This document shows positions 17,198 through 26,479 of a stretch of DNA of 64,000 nt, one piece after another. How positions within the stretch are numbered: the stretch's first letter is position 1; every line of letters begins with the position of its first letter. Both the position numbers and the translations under genes were made by a program. Origin of the DNA: G963663735 sp963663735 (GTDB taxonomy: Bacteria > Acidobacteriota > UBA6911 > RPQK01 > JAPXNP01); NCBI GenBank assembly GCA_963663735.2, contig CAXXHN010000001.1, forward strand, positions 1,178,001 to 1,242,000, given 5' to 3'. Under the pieces are notes generated by a model. The model ran no database searches and was not told the origin of the DNA. It saw only the letters and a program-made list of their open reading frames with translations.

Positions 17198-18847
17198 ATG
17201 AATAAAAATAACCTTTCCAGCACCACTATCAGCCGCCGGGGTTTCCTGTACGGAAGCACGTTGTCGCCTTTGGCCGCAGCAGGATTGAGCGGCTGCGGGT
17301 TTAATCAGAAAGCCAATCAAGAGCCTCCTGAACAAGACTATCCATTTGAACTGGACGAAATAAGCATACGGGAATTAACCAGGGCCTTTGATGACAGTAA
17401 ATATAGTTCAGAAGAAATCACCCGTCTCTACCTGGAAAGGATAGAGGCACTCGATCATGCCGGGCCTGAACTCCACTCAATCATTGAAATTAATCCTGAC
17501 GCCCTCCAGATAGCTGGGGAACTGGACAGGGAGAGGAAAGAGCAGGGGCCCCGCAGTCCCATCCATGGGATCCCGGTACTGGTAAAAGACAATATTGACA
17601 CCCATGACCGGATGACAACCACTGCCGGTTCTCTCGCTCTTGAGGGATCCATCCCTGCCCGCGATTCTGAAGTGGCCAGAAGGCTGAAGGAAGCCGGGGC
17701 AATCATCCTGGCCAAGGCCAACCTGAGTGAATGGGCCAACTTCAGGTCGCTAACTTCTTCCAGCGGCTGGAGCGCTCGAGGGGGACAATGCCGTAATCCT
17801 TACATCCTGGATCGGAATCCCTGCGGATCCAGTTCCGGTTCGGCGGTTTCGGTATCAGCCAACCTGTGCCCCGTCGCCATCGGCACCGAGACCAACGGTT
17901 CTATTGTCTGCCCATCCAATGCCAATGGAATTGTAGGCATTAAACCTACGGTGGGTTTGGTAAGCAGAAGGGGGATTGTACCCATTTCCCATAACCAGGA
18001 TACAGCAGGGCCCATGGCCCGGACTGTTGCTGATGCCGCCACCCTGCTTAACATCATTGTCGGGGCCGATCCGGAAGACCCTTCCACAGCCGAGACCGAA
18101 ACAAAGAGACAGCCCGACTACACTGAATTCCTGAAGCCGGATGGGCTGAAAGGAAAAAGACTCGGGGTAGCCAGGGAATATTTCGGCTTTCATCCCAAGG
18201 TGGAAGCCGTGATGGAGGCCGCGCTTGCGGACCTCCAGCGAATGGGAGCCGTGCTGGTTGACCCGGTTGAGTTCCCGGATAATAAGGAACTGGGCAGGGC
18301 ATCCTTCAATGTCATGCTTTATGATTTCCGGGTTGACCTGGAAAAGTACCTGGCCGGATTAAGCGGAAAGAATATCCCCCGCACCCTGGCTGAACTGATT
18401 GCATTTAATGAGGCCAACCGAGACCGGGAAATGACCTGGTTTGAACAGGAAATATTCGATAAAGCACTTGAAACAGAAAACGTCCCCGAAGCTGACTACC
18501 AGAAAGACCTAAAAAAACTCCTCGCTTTTTACAGGGAAAATGGAATTGATAAGCTGATGAATGAAAACAGGCTGGATGCTATCATCGCTCCCACTGGCGG
18601 GCCAGCCTGGACGATTGAGCTGATCTACGGGGATCATGGCGGAGGCGGAAGTTCTTCCCCCGCGGCCAGGGCAGGTTATCCCAACATAACCGTACCGGCC
18701 GGATTTATCCATGAACTGCCGGTAGGGATTTCATTTTTCGGCAGAGCCTGGAGCGAACCGGTACTGATAGAAATAGCCTATGCTTACGAGCAGGGGACAT
18801 TACATCGCAAGCCCCCGAAATTCCTGGACACCATGAAATCGGCCTGA
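17198..18847 (+). CDS. Tat-exported amidase (amidase signature family)
   Basis: 549 residues from the ATG at 17198, preferred because the twin-arginine signal (SRRGFLYGSTLSPLAAAGLS) follows at once and GAGGG lies upstream; a frame start at 17123 would bury it. The signal ends at a Gly-Cys, so the mature protein may be lipidated. The Ser-Ser-Lys triad is visible: Lys130 in VLVKDNID, a cis-serine in CGSSSGSAV (about 212) and the nucleophile Ser235 in TETNGSIVCPS. It would hydrolyse an amide or peptide-like bond in the periplasm; it is not GatA, which is cytoplasmic. Substrate unknown. Confidence 0.9.
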   Translation: MNKNNLSSTTISRRGFLYGSTLSPLAAAGLSGCGFNQKANQEPPEQDYPFELDEISIRELTRAFDDSKYSSEEITRLYLERIEALDHAGPELHSIIEINPDALQIAGELDRERKEQGPRSPIHGIPVLVKDNIDTHDRMTTTAGSLALEGSIPARDSEVARRLKEAGAIILAKANLSEWANFRSLTSSSGWSARGGQCRNPYILDRNPCGSSSGSAVSVSANLCPVAIGTETNGSIVCPSNANGIVGIKPTVGLVSRRGIVPISHNQDTAGPMARTVADAATLLNIIVGADPEDPSTAETETKRQPDYTEFLKPDGLKGKRLGVAREYFGFHPKVEAVMEAALADLQRMGAVLVDPVEFPDNKELGRASFNVMLYDFRVDLEKYLAGLSGKNIPRTLAELIAFNEANRDREMTWFEQEIFDKALETENVPEADYQKDLKKLLAFYRENGIDKLMNENRLDAIIAPTGGPAWTIELIYGDHGGGGSSSPAARAGYPNITVPAGFIHELPVGISFFGRAWSEPVLIEIAYAYEQGTLHRKPPKFLDTMKSA

Positions 18848-19086
18848 AGATTGAGGAATGAAAATTTCACCTGAATGAATTTCAATCAACCCCGCCGGAA
18901 GGAAAAAATCCACCAGGCGGGGCTGGAGGTCCGACACCAAGACGAAAACAGAAAAATCCATACACTCCGGCTAGGTGGATGTAATCACCCTAACTTCACA
19001 ATTCCAAAATAAAAATGTTCGATATTTGAGACGTCAGCTTCCCTAAAATCAAATTTTCTTCAGGGAGTTTTGCTCAAGTTCCCTGA

Positions 19087-19653
19087 ATGATTTATCCTTT
19101 ACTGGTGATTAAAAAAACTATCTTCATTTTACTGTGGATTTTCCTGATGCAGCTGAACATCCTCGGCCAGTCAGGGCTCCCTGAGGTTTCCCTGGAAGGA
19201 GAACCTTTCCTGAAAGAATTCAATGAGGCTTCGGATTCCCTTAGACTCGTAGGAATTTTTTCCCCAACTTGCGGTCATTGCCTGAGCGCCTGTGCTGACT
19301 TGCAGCAGTTCCTGGATGAGCATCCCCAGGCGAATATCAGGGTTTTCCTACTCTGGTCTCCGTACATGGGTTTTGACACCGCTGTAACAGCCCGCCGCTC
19401 TGCGCGCTACCTCTCTGACAGCCGTGTCACTCATTTATGGGATGTCTGGCGTTTCGGCTCCCGGAGTTTTTCGATGCTCCTGGATATTCCTCTGATGGAA
19501 GCCTGGGACATGTATGCTGCTTTTTCACCTGGTGTTAAATGGGAAGGAGATGCGCCTCAACCTGCTTTCTGGCTGCAAGGCCGTGAATTAAAAAGAGGGA
19601 TACCCTACACTCCCGAAGATCTGAAAGCAGAGCTTGAAAAATGGTTGAAATAA
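19087..19653 (+). CDS. Secreted thioredoxin-like protein with CGHC motif
   Basis: 188 residues with an N-terminal hydrophobic export signal (about residues 9-26, ending NILGQS) and a thioredoxin-like fold whose active site is SPTCGHCLSAC. CGHC is the oxidase/isomerase-type dithiol also seen in protein disulfide isomerases. The domain is followed by an unusual WDVWRFGSRSFSMLLDIP stretch and a C-terminal helix. It probably shuffles or reduces disulfides in the periplasm. The ferredoxin-nitroreductase gene follows after about 100 bp on the same strand. Confidence 0.7.
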   Translation: MIYPLLVIKKTIFILLWIFLMQLNILGQSGLPEVSLEGEPFLKEFNEASDSLRLVGIFSPTCGHCLSACADLQQFLDEHPQANIRVFLLWSPYMGFDTAVTARRSARYLSDSRVTHLWDVWRFGSRSFSMLLDIPLMEAWDMYAAFSPGVKWEGDAPQPAFWLQGRELKRGIPYTPEDLKAELEKWLK

Positions 19654-19749
19654 AACAGGTTCCATTTGCCGGACAGCGATCCCTGCTTCCCGCGAAACCT
19701 GCGATCTTCGCCTAAAAATATTTATTCACTGAATCGGAGGGCTCTTGAT

Positions 19750-20541
19750 ATGGCATTGATTAAAATAAATAAGGACCGCTGCAACCGGGATCACATCTGC
19801 GTTAATGAATGCCCTGCCGCAGTGTTTAGTGTCGGGGAAGACGGCTTTCCCGTTTCTGACCCGGAATCTGAATCCCGATGTATCAGTTGCGGCCATTGCG
19901 CGGCAATCTGTCCCAAAGCTGTCCTGGAGTGGTCTGGATATGATCCTCATAGACTTGTCCCGGTTGAATCTTTCGGTTCCGAACCTGACAGGGTTCTTGC
20001 CGCCCTCAAGTCCCGGCGGACAGTACGAAAATTTTCTCCTGAACCTGTCTCTCCAGAAACAGTCAACCAGATCCTGGATACTTCCCGATACGCCCCTTCG
20101 GCCAGTAATATCAGACCGGTAAAGTGGCTGCACCTGCATGGCCGCCGAACCCTGGAAACAGTCGCCGGAATGACGGCTGACGCGCTCTCGGATCTGCCCA
20201 GGTATGGAAACTTTTCCAAAATGTGGCACCAGGGAGTGGACCTGATTACCAGGGGCGCTTCCTCATGTGTTATTACCTACGCTGAAAAATCTGCGGGATG
20301 GAACCGGGAAGACAGCACCATAGCCATTACCTACGCGGAAATATCAGCTCATGCCCTGGGCCTGGGTACATGCTGGGGCGGTGTTATCATGCGCGCAGCC
20401 CAGATGAATCCCGAAATTCCCAAATTCCTGGGTTTACAGGAAGATGAAGCAGTCACTGGTACCCTGTTCCTGGGTTTCCCCGAAGTTCGATTCTACCGGC
20501 TTCCTCCCAGGGAAAAGGCCGACATTAGATTGATTCAGTAG
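19750..20541 (+). CDS. Nitroreductase family protein with N-terminal 2[4Fe-4S] ferredoxin domain
   Basis: 263 residues from the ATG at 19750, supported by GGAGG nine bases upstream and by the ferredoxin domain starting immediately (MALIKINKDRCNRDHICVNE). Cysteine sets CNRDHICVNECP and CISCGHCAAICP bind two clusters; from about residue 80 an FMN nitroreductase domain follows (SRRTVRKFSPEPV, RYAPSASNIRP, GLGTCWGG). Such fusions pass ferredoxin-level electrons to FMN to reduce nitro, quinone or ene substrates in anaerobes. It lies between a thioredoxin-like gene and a saccharopine-dehydrogenase-like gene on the same strand. Confidence 0.88.
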   Translation: MALIKINKDRCNRDHICVNECPAAVFSVGEDGFPVSDPESESRCISCGHCAAICPKAVLEWSGYDPHRLVPVESFGSEPDRVLAALKSRRTVRKFSPEPVSPETVNQILDTSRYAPSASNIRPVKWLHLHGRRTLETVAGMTADALSDLPRYGNFSKMWHQGVDLITRGASSCVITYAEKSAGWNREDSTIAITYAEISAHALGLGTCWGGVIMRAAQMNPEIPKFLGLQEDEAVTGTLFLGFPEVRFYRLPPREKADIRLIQ

Positions 20542-20593
20542 AGAATAATAGAAAATCCAACCCGGAGTGTTACCTCCCTGGGAAGGGGCAAAA

Positions 20594-21718
20594 ATGAAAT
20601 TACTCTTAATGGGTTTAGGCAGACAGGGCTTTCGTATCCTCGAACTTCTTCTGGAGAGAGATTTTGGGCCGGTGGATGTTTTCGACATTCGGCCTGAAGC
20701 CCTGGAAAACTCAGCCAGGCTTTTCGGAAACAGAATCCGGATTCTGGATGCAAATCCTTTCTCCCTGGATGAAGAAAACAGGAAAAAGCTTCTGGGCGGG
20801 TACAGCCTGGTTATGGACGCCCTGCCGTCTTTCCAGTCCTACCAACTGATGCTCTCAGTCATCCACGCCGGGTCTAGGCTGGTGAGCGTGTCGTTTCTGG
20901 AAGAAGATTTCATGGCTCTCAACGGTGCTGCCAAAAAAAATGGGGCCCTGATTATACCCGACTGCGGCGGCGCCCCCGGATTCTCCCACATGATGGCTGG
21001 ATACTCTGTCCAAAGCCTGGGTGGAGCTGATCGTGTCGTCATGAAAGTAGGGGCAATCCCAACCAGGCCGGAACCGCCTTTTTATCATTCCCTGACCTGG
21101 TCAGTACAGGATCTGATGGAGGAGTATTTTCGCCCTGCCAACTGCCGCCATGGCGGCCGATTAATTGCCCCGGATCCTTTTGACGGCATTGAAGAAGAAG
21201 ATATCCAGGGCCTGCCCCTGCAGTCATTCCTTAGTGACGGTGCCAGGTCTTTTTTAACCAATTATCCAGATGTGCCATTCATGGAGGAGAGAACTCTCCG
21301 TCACCATGGCCATATGGAATTCATGCGCCCTTTCCGGGAAGCTGGATTCCTGACCCGCGAGCCGCTGGATGTGGACGGGCATGTGATCAAACCTTACCTG
21401 GTCCTGGCAGCCATGCTGGAAAAAACCTTCTCCGGCCTGCCCCCTGAAGACCGCTTCATCATGCAGGTAAAAGTTACTGGACCAGGCGGACACCACTGCC
21501 ACGAATACAATATGCCCTACCAGGAGGACTCCGGGGTATTCGGACTGGTGAATTCAGTCGCCATAACAGCTGTGGAAAGCGCGTCCATGGTTCTGGACAG
21601 TACCATCCAAAACACAGGGGTATTGCCCCTGGAACTGCTGGCTGACGGGAAACAGTTTGAGAGGATGTCCCAGGCCCACCGGGACCAGGGCGCCATGGTT
21701 GTGTTGCGGGAGGATTAA
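20594..21718 (+). CDS. Saccharopine dehydrogenase-like NAD(P)-binding protein
   Basis: 374 residues from the ATG at 20594, chosen because GAAGGGG lies upstream and the Rossmann motif begins at once (MKLLLMGLGRQGFRILELLL). The layout (N-terminal GxGxxG Rossmann domain, PDCGGAPGFSHMMAGY in the middle, alpha/beta C-terminal domain with GPGGHHCHEYNM) matches the Lys9/saccharopine-dehydrogenase superfamily. Members act on lysine, carboxynorspermidine or related amino acids; the reaction here is not determined. It starts 52 bp after the nitroreductase stop and probably shares its transcript. It converges tail-to-tail with the small gene at 21720. Confidence 0.8.
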   Translation: MKLLLMGLGRQGFRILELLLERDFGPVDVFDIRPEALENSARLFGNRIRILDANPFSLDEENRKKLLGGYSLVMDALPSFQSYQLMLSVIHAGSRLVSVSFLEEDFMALNGAAKKNGALIIPDCGGAPGFSHMMAGYSVQSLGGADRVVMKVGAIPTRPEPPFYHSLTWSVQDLMEEYFRPANCRHGGRLIAPDPFDGIEEEDIQGLPLQSFLSDGARSFLTNYPDVPFMEERTLRHHGHMEFMRPFREAGFLTREPLDVDGHVIKPYLVLAAMLEKTFSGLPPEDRFIMQVKVTGPGGHHCHEYNMPYQEDSGVFGLVNSVAITAVESASMVLDSTIQNTGVLPLELLADGKQFERMSQAHRDQGAMVVLRED

Positions 21719-21719
21719 A

Positions 21720-21908
21720 TCACAGGTACTTCTTTATCTGGTACTGCTCGGCCAGTTCCTGACGCTTTTTGTCTGAAACTGAGCCGATGTATTTTTTCCA
21801 TCCCGGGCAGAATTTAATATGCCATCTCCAAAGGCGGCCTAAAAATGACCCCGGATTATTGTCGTATTTCGCGCGGAAAGCACATGTTTCACATCCTGGC
21901 TCTGCCAT
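21720..21908 (-). CDS. Small conserved cysteine-containing protein, function unknown
   Basis: 62 residues with cysteines in CETCAFRAKYD and KFCPGWKKYIGS and a charged C-terminal helix; the CxxC plus a later Cys suggest metal or cluster binding. The start is fixed by an unusually perfect Shine-Dalgarno, GGAGGTGATC, ending two bases before the ATG, matching the 16S rRNA 3' end over ten bases. This makes it one of the best-supported small genes here and suggests high translation. Its stop is one base from the stop of the convergent saccharopine-dehydrogenase-like gene. I recall no named family. Confidence 0.75.
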   Translation of the reverse strand: MAEPGCETCAFRAKYDNNPGSFLGRLWRWHIKFCPGWKKYIGSVSDKKRQELAEQYQIKKYL

Positions 21909-22147
21909 CTGATCACCTCCAGTATTTGATTTTCATATGAATATACCCCGGGTCGATTTAAAGATCCATCCCCTTTTAACGCTGACAAGTGAAAGAATGA
22001 TTTATGGTAAAACCCACTCCCTTGAAAGGAGACCATTTTTCTTTTAATGATCCGATCCGCTGCATTCCGTGTTGGTCCGGATCAATCCCCGTGAAATTTT
22101 CATGTTGCGCTGCCTGGAACCCGAGTTTTAGGCTATACTTTACTACC

Positions 22148-22774
22148 GTGAAATGTATATCCTGTAACCAGCGGAAAGGCCGGAGAAACTGCCCCGCGCT
22201 CGGGGCCTTGATCTGTACCCAGTGCTGCGGAAACAAACGCGGGATTGAGATTCGGTGCCCCGATGACTGCACTTATTTCGGCCAGGCCATGGGAAAAAAA
22301 TGGTTCGATCTTTTCCATCCCGCCTGGGCTCGTATCAAAGCCGACCAGGACCGGAATGCTCTGCTTAATTCCGTCAATGCCTGCTTTCCCCTGATCATAT
22401 ACCTGCAGAGAATCCTGCTGGGAATCGTACTGGAACTTGCTGACCCCCGGAATGAATTTATCCTGGAATCCCTGAAACTCCTGGAGGGCGGGTACCACGC
22501 CGCCCAAAAAGGGATAATCTACGAACCATCCTCCACAAACCTGAATATCCAGGCGATTGTACGCGAGATGCGTGCCCGGATTGCGGCAGAAGAAAAAGAA
22601 ACCCGGATCCCTCCCGAATTCCTGGCGGAATCTTTCCGCATCATGGTTCTCTTTACGGAAAACTACACTCTTGAAAAGCCGGCGGAATATTCGTACTCCC
22701 AGCTCTTGCGCCAATTCCACCCAACAGTTACAGCTCCTGAAGATAAATCAGGAGATATCATTATCACGGGTTGA
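22148..22774 (+). CDS. Zinc-ribbon protein of unknown function
   Basis: 208 residues from a GTG at 22148, chosen because the conserved cysteine domain begins there (VKCISCNQRKGRRNCPALG); the frame is open back to an ATG at 22004 whose extra 48 residues look random. Cysteines follow as CISC, NCP, CTQCC and RCPDDC within about 40 residues, a multi-Cys treble-clef or double zinc-ribbon. The rest is an alpha-helical domain (FHPAWARIKADQDRN, LELADPRNEFILESLKLL). The ribosome site is weak, so the start is uncertain. No named function recognised. Confidence 0.65.
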   Translation: MKCISCNQRKGRRNCPALGALICTQCCGNKRGIEIRCPDDCTYFGQAMGKKWFDLFHPAWARIKADQDRNALLNSVNACFPLIIYLQRILLGIVLELADPRNEFILESLKLLEGGYHAAQKGIIYEPSSTNLNIQAIVREMRARIAAEEKETRIPPEFLAESFRIMVLFTENYTLEKPAEYSYSQLLRQFHPTVTAPEDKSGDIIITG

Positions 22775-22856
22775 TCGGATTTCCAGTCCGCAGCAGAAAC
22801 CATTCGTCGAAAGGTTCAATCCGCAAGATACCTTATCCCAATCTGTTTACCCTTGA

Positions 22857-24190
22857 TTATCGTCTTTCAAAATGCCGGTCTGAAAAATCCAGATAACACT
22901 TCCAGTCGTAGGTGGTGATCGCATGCTCACCAGTGCGCAGATGATAGCCGATCGAATCGCCGATCGGGGAATCGGGAGGCGGCCACTCCATAGTATCCAC
23001 ACCTCGTTTACCGTAGAGTCGATAAATCGGCTCTGCCAGTGTTGCCGTAACAAACTCACCCTTGGGATCCGACAGCAGATCCTCAGTCGCGCTGGCTATA
23101 TAGACCGGGCGCGGCGCTATCAATCCCAATAACATGTGCTGGTCAAAAGGCAGTTCCTGTTCTCGGTTAATATACTCTCGAAATCTTTCACAATACCGCC
23201 AGGATGCATGGGCAATTGAGAATGCGATATTCTCCCCGAAGTTGCGGCGTGCCAGTGAAGCCCCGCCTTCGCCGCTGTTATTGGAAATAACAATGGCAAA
23301 CCGCTGATCCTGAGCGCCCGCCCACAAGGCCGCTTTGCCCAAGCGGGAATGACCAAAAACCACCACGCGTTTGGCGTCAACCTCAGGTACCGTCTCAAGA
23401 TAATCCAAAGCCCGCTTAAACCCCAGCTCCAGGCGCCCAGTGCACCCCAGTCGTCAGGCTTCCGCTCCATCCTTCCCGCGCGTCTGAGGGCATAACCGCG
23501 GATTCCGTCACGCCACCCCTCGATGTGGTCCGGCTCCACATCGCCGTAATAAAACGTCGCCACTCCGTAACCCCGCCGCAATATCAGCTCCAAAGGCCAC
23601 CGGTTCTCCGACAAACCGCGCAGGTCATCCGTAGCACGATTATCAATAACAGCTCTACTGTTATGAAAACGCATCCACCCCTGAGGAAGTGGAATCAAAG
23701 AATCCTTTTCCACACTGGCGTTACCATAGAAGTTCAATCCCAGGTATACCGGAACCGGCCCCGCCACACCATTAGGCAAGTAAAGCATGAGCTGAATTCG
23801 TGGAGCGTCTGAATCTTCGAAAAGTTCCAGATCCACAATGATTCGAGTCGCCAGACCATCAACCGCATCGTTCCTGCTCGCCACCATCTCTGTACGCAAG
23901 CGCACCGGCAAATCCGGCGTATGCCCATACATCAGGTCCCGAAAATCCTGAAGCACATCCGCCCGCCGCCAGGATTCCCAATCCTCCGCATCCTTCACCC
24001 GGCTGCCATCCGGCTTGAGCAAAGGATCAGGTGCCGTATAAGGCTGTACCTTCTCTTCCTTATAGTTGCGCCCATACGAGGTATCCTGGGCTCCAACATA
24101 ACTCATGCATACCAGTGAAAGCACCAACACCGGAAACACTGCTTTACTCCCAGCCAAAGATCTGTAAGTTAATGACTTCTCCTGCTCCAT
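22857..24190 (-). pseudogene. CE15-like glucuronoyl/acetyl-xylan esterase, interrupted by one frameshift
   Basis: Start ATG at 24190 with GAAAGGA just upstream, then a signal peptide (to about GAQD). The N-terminal frame runs correctly to GAWSWGLSG and then leaves the family sequence; the rest continues in another frame from about 23420 down to 22857 (LDYLETVPEVDAKRVVVF...). That part holds the nucleophile elbow GHSRLGKAALW, NNSGEGGASLARRNFGE, APRPVYIASATED and a late His in GEHAITTYDW, matching CE15 enzymes that cleave glucuronate esters linking lignin and xylan. One missing C after AGC near 23427 explains the break: adding one base gives 1335 nt, 444 residues. It is either sequencing error or recent inactivation. 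Confidence 0.8.
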
Positions 24191-24915
24191 ATGGTCCTTT
24201 CTCAAAAACAGGTTTGTGGTGAAAGGTACGCTCAACCGTCGCTCTTAAGCGTCCGGTTCGAGTTTCGGTTCGGGCCTGCTTTCATCTAGAATGCTGAGGA
24301 TTTCGAGCGTTGCTCTTGATACCCTTGTCTCCCTGGTTAAAAATTGGGTGGATACCCTGACCAACTTTAAACATATAGTAACTCACAAATTGAATTATTT
24401 TTTAGGTTTATCTAGTCACAGCGAGGAATTACTCCCAAATTGCAAAACTCCTGTTTTAGTAATGCAGATAAGACAAGGTAAGGGGTTGGGTGAATTTCTA
24501 TTCCATAGCAAACCCATCAACAATAATAACCTGCGCATCAACGCTTGTTTTACGCAATGGGGCAACAGCACTGTACTCCCGAGATGTCCGTCATGGAAAA
24601 ATGCTGATTATTAAATATTTTTAATTCTTAACTCCTTAAAGAGATATAATTAATCACTACTTAAAGATTCCGCCAAGCACCGAGAGCTCCCCCTGAATAG
24701 ATACAAGGGCTGAAGGGAGAGATTACAGAATTTTGCCCATCGCCTCAGAAACAGTTTGAAAAACGGCTCTACCCTGCGATATGAAATGTTGTACAGAGGA
24801 ATTCACTGCTTTTTCGATTGAGGTAATTACAATTCCTTACTGTGAGTTACAATAAAGAACCTTTCTATTAGATCAATGCCCTGATGCATAAAAGTTCTGT
24901 TGAGAGGATAAAGAC
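24191..24915. other. Long AT-rich intergenic region, no gene seen
   Basis: About 725 bp. Open frames here have no ribosome site or recognisable product, and base composition is more AT-rich than the flanks. It should hold the promoters of the divergent esterase and radical SAM genes. GAGAGGATAAAGAC before 24916 is the radical SAM ribosome site. I see no tRNA or recognisable transposase remnant, though the region looks like decayed sequence. Confidence 0.45.
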
Positions 24916-26184
24916 ATGAAGGAAGAACAGTCTGATCTTTCACCATCACCACCTATCTGTCACCGACTGGATGATAACCTGCATGGACGCCTTTTCGATC
25001 CCGGTGAGAAACGTAACCCTTTAAAACCCAGAGGTGAGCCTCTCACCCTGCCAGACCCTTTATATCCTCAACATCCTGAATTTTTGAAGCAGGAAATGAG
25101 CGAATCCCAGTACCGCCGGTTCAACCTGGCCCGGGGCTGGAAGGCATGGGGAACCCCCTACCTGAAATCCAGGTGGTACAGCAAGGACCTGCGTCCCATT
25201 GTGACCTACCTTTTTACCGAGTACGGGTGCAACCTGGACTGCCACTACTGCTGGTCCTACAACAATAAAACCAGGGGCATGACCGAGGATACGGCACGCC
25301 GGTCCATCGACTGGCTGGAATCAATCGGCGGCCGGGTCCTGGCCCTGATGGGAGGGGAACCCCTGCTTCGCTGGGATTTTGTTCACAAGGTAACTGATTA
25401 CGCCGCCAAAAAGAATTTTTATATCTACCTGGCCACCAATGGAAGATTCCTGCGTCCCGAAGTGCTGGACCGTCTCGGGGATGCCGGCCTCTCAGTGATC
25501 AACCTGGCTATTGACAGCGTCGAGGTAACTCCTGAACTGCCCAAAGCCTACGTGGCTGTAAAAGATAACCTGGATTACATGGTCCGCATGCAGCGCCATT
25601 ACGGTTACACCATCTTCCTTAATATAAACATCACCCGCATCAACCTGGATGATGTCAGGGAGTTGACGGAAATAGCCCATAACTATAACCTTGCTACTGA
25701 TTACCATATCAATGAAAGCCCGATGATGGAGCAGGCCCATTTCAGGCATAAAAAAGGTAACAGCACCTATATCACCCCGGACGAATATGAACAGATAGAT
25801 ACCCTGATTGACTGGCTTATAGACAAACAGGCTCAAGGCTACAAGATGCCCAACTCCCCGGCCCAGCTGGCTAACATGAAAAACATGATGCGGGGAAAGG
25901 CAGCGCGGTGGCCCTGCCGGGCCGGGCAGAATACCTTGATCATCAGGGAAGACGGAACCCTGGCTCCCTGTTTTCCGATGTACAGCGCAACCCACGACTG
26001 GGGACAGGTTGAAAATGACAACTTTGACCTTGTGCAGCTGAACGAAATGAAAAAAACCTGCAACTCCACCTGTTATTCCACCCTTAATTCAATAGTTGGA
26101 TATTGCTACAACGACGTCCGCCTCATCAAATGGATGGCAAAACAGGGTCTGAACCGGTTCCGCGGATTAACCGGAAGCATATAG
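24916..26184 (+). CDS. Radical SAM protein with SPASM-like C-terminal cysteines
   Basis: 422 residues. An N-terminal extension of about 95 residues precedes the radical SAM core: the cluster motif is CNLDCHYC (Cys105, 109, 112), followed by MGGEPL (145-150), LATNGRF (172-178) and the late barrel strands. The C-terminal part has further cysteines (334, 352, 382, 386, 397) in CRAGQNTLIIREDGTLAPC and TCNSTCYSTL, as in SPASM/twitch domains that bind extra [4Fe-4S] clusters. Such enzymes modify peptides, proteins or small molecules. No precursor peptide or partner is next to it, so the substrate is unknown. AGAGGA precedes the ATG. Confidence 0.85.
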   Translation: MKEEQSDLSPSPPICHRLDDNLHGRLFDPGEKRNPLKPRGEPLTLPDPLYPQHPEFLKQEMSESQYRRFNLARGWKAWGTPYLKSRWYSKDLRPIVTYLFTEYGCNLDCHYCWSYNNKTRGMTEDTARRSIDWLESIGGRVLALMGGEPLLRWDFVHKVTDYAAKKNFYIYLATNGRFLRPEVLDRLGDAGLSVINLAIDSVEVTPELPKAYVAVKDNLDYMVRMQRHYGYTIFLNINITRINLDDVRELTEIAHNYNLATDYHINESPMMEQAHFRHKKGNSTYITPDEYEQIDTLIDWLIDKQAQGYKMPNSPAQLANMKNMMRGKAARWPCRAGQNTLIIREDGTLAPCFPMYSATHDWGQVENDNFDLVQLNEMKKTCNSTCYSTLNSIVGYCYNDVRLIKWMAKQGLNRFRGLTGSI

Positions 26185-26479
26185 GGGATTCCGAAGCTTT
26201 CCGCTGCAGTGTCTGTGACAACGGAAACCACGTTCCTTGAAATCCGATCGCTGGTTATGCGACTTCACACGGGGCGATGTGATCAAGCTGTTTTTCAATT
26301 TGATGTGCTGCTTCCCAAAGATCGACAGCTTGCTGGGAGTTCAGCCAAAACTGGGGACTGTTTCCTGTTTGACGTCAGCATCAATGGGACACATTTAGCC
26401 CAAAATGTCCACTTTGACTCGGCACTAAGCGAGCGCATCCACCGCTTAGAATTCTTGCACCATTCATTTGTCTCTTCCT
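26185..26479. other. Intergenic region with degraded gene debris
   Basis: No intact gene. It contains a higA-like C-terminal remnant on the minus strand (26255-26373) and a hairpin-forming stretch (about 26384-26412) that recalls an insertion-sequence end. The attC-type site begins at 26480. Confidence 0.45.
26255..26373 (-). pseudogene. HigA-like antitoxin, C-terminal remnant
   Basis: On the minus strand the frame ending with TAA at 26257-26255 reads SPQFWLNSQQAVDLWEA, then a helical charged tail ending CEVA. SPxFWLNxQxxYDLW is the characteristic end of HigA/VapI-type XRE antitoxins. Upstream the frame runs into a stop at about 26375 and the helix-turn-helix part is absent, so only some 38 codons survive. 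No HigB toxin is visible. Recognition is by motif only. Confidence 0.5.

Noticed and set aside
24245..24290. tRNA fragment, suggested by GGTTCGAGTTTC
   Set aside because: No acceptor stem, D arm or anticodon arm can be folded around it.
24291..24614. 107-residue plus-strand ORF
   Set aside because: No ribosome site and no family features; AT-rich DNA gives such frames by chance.
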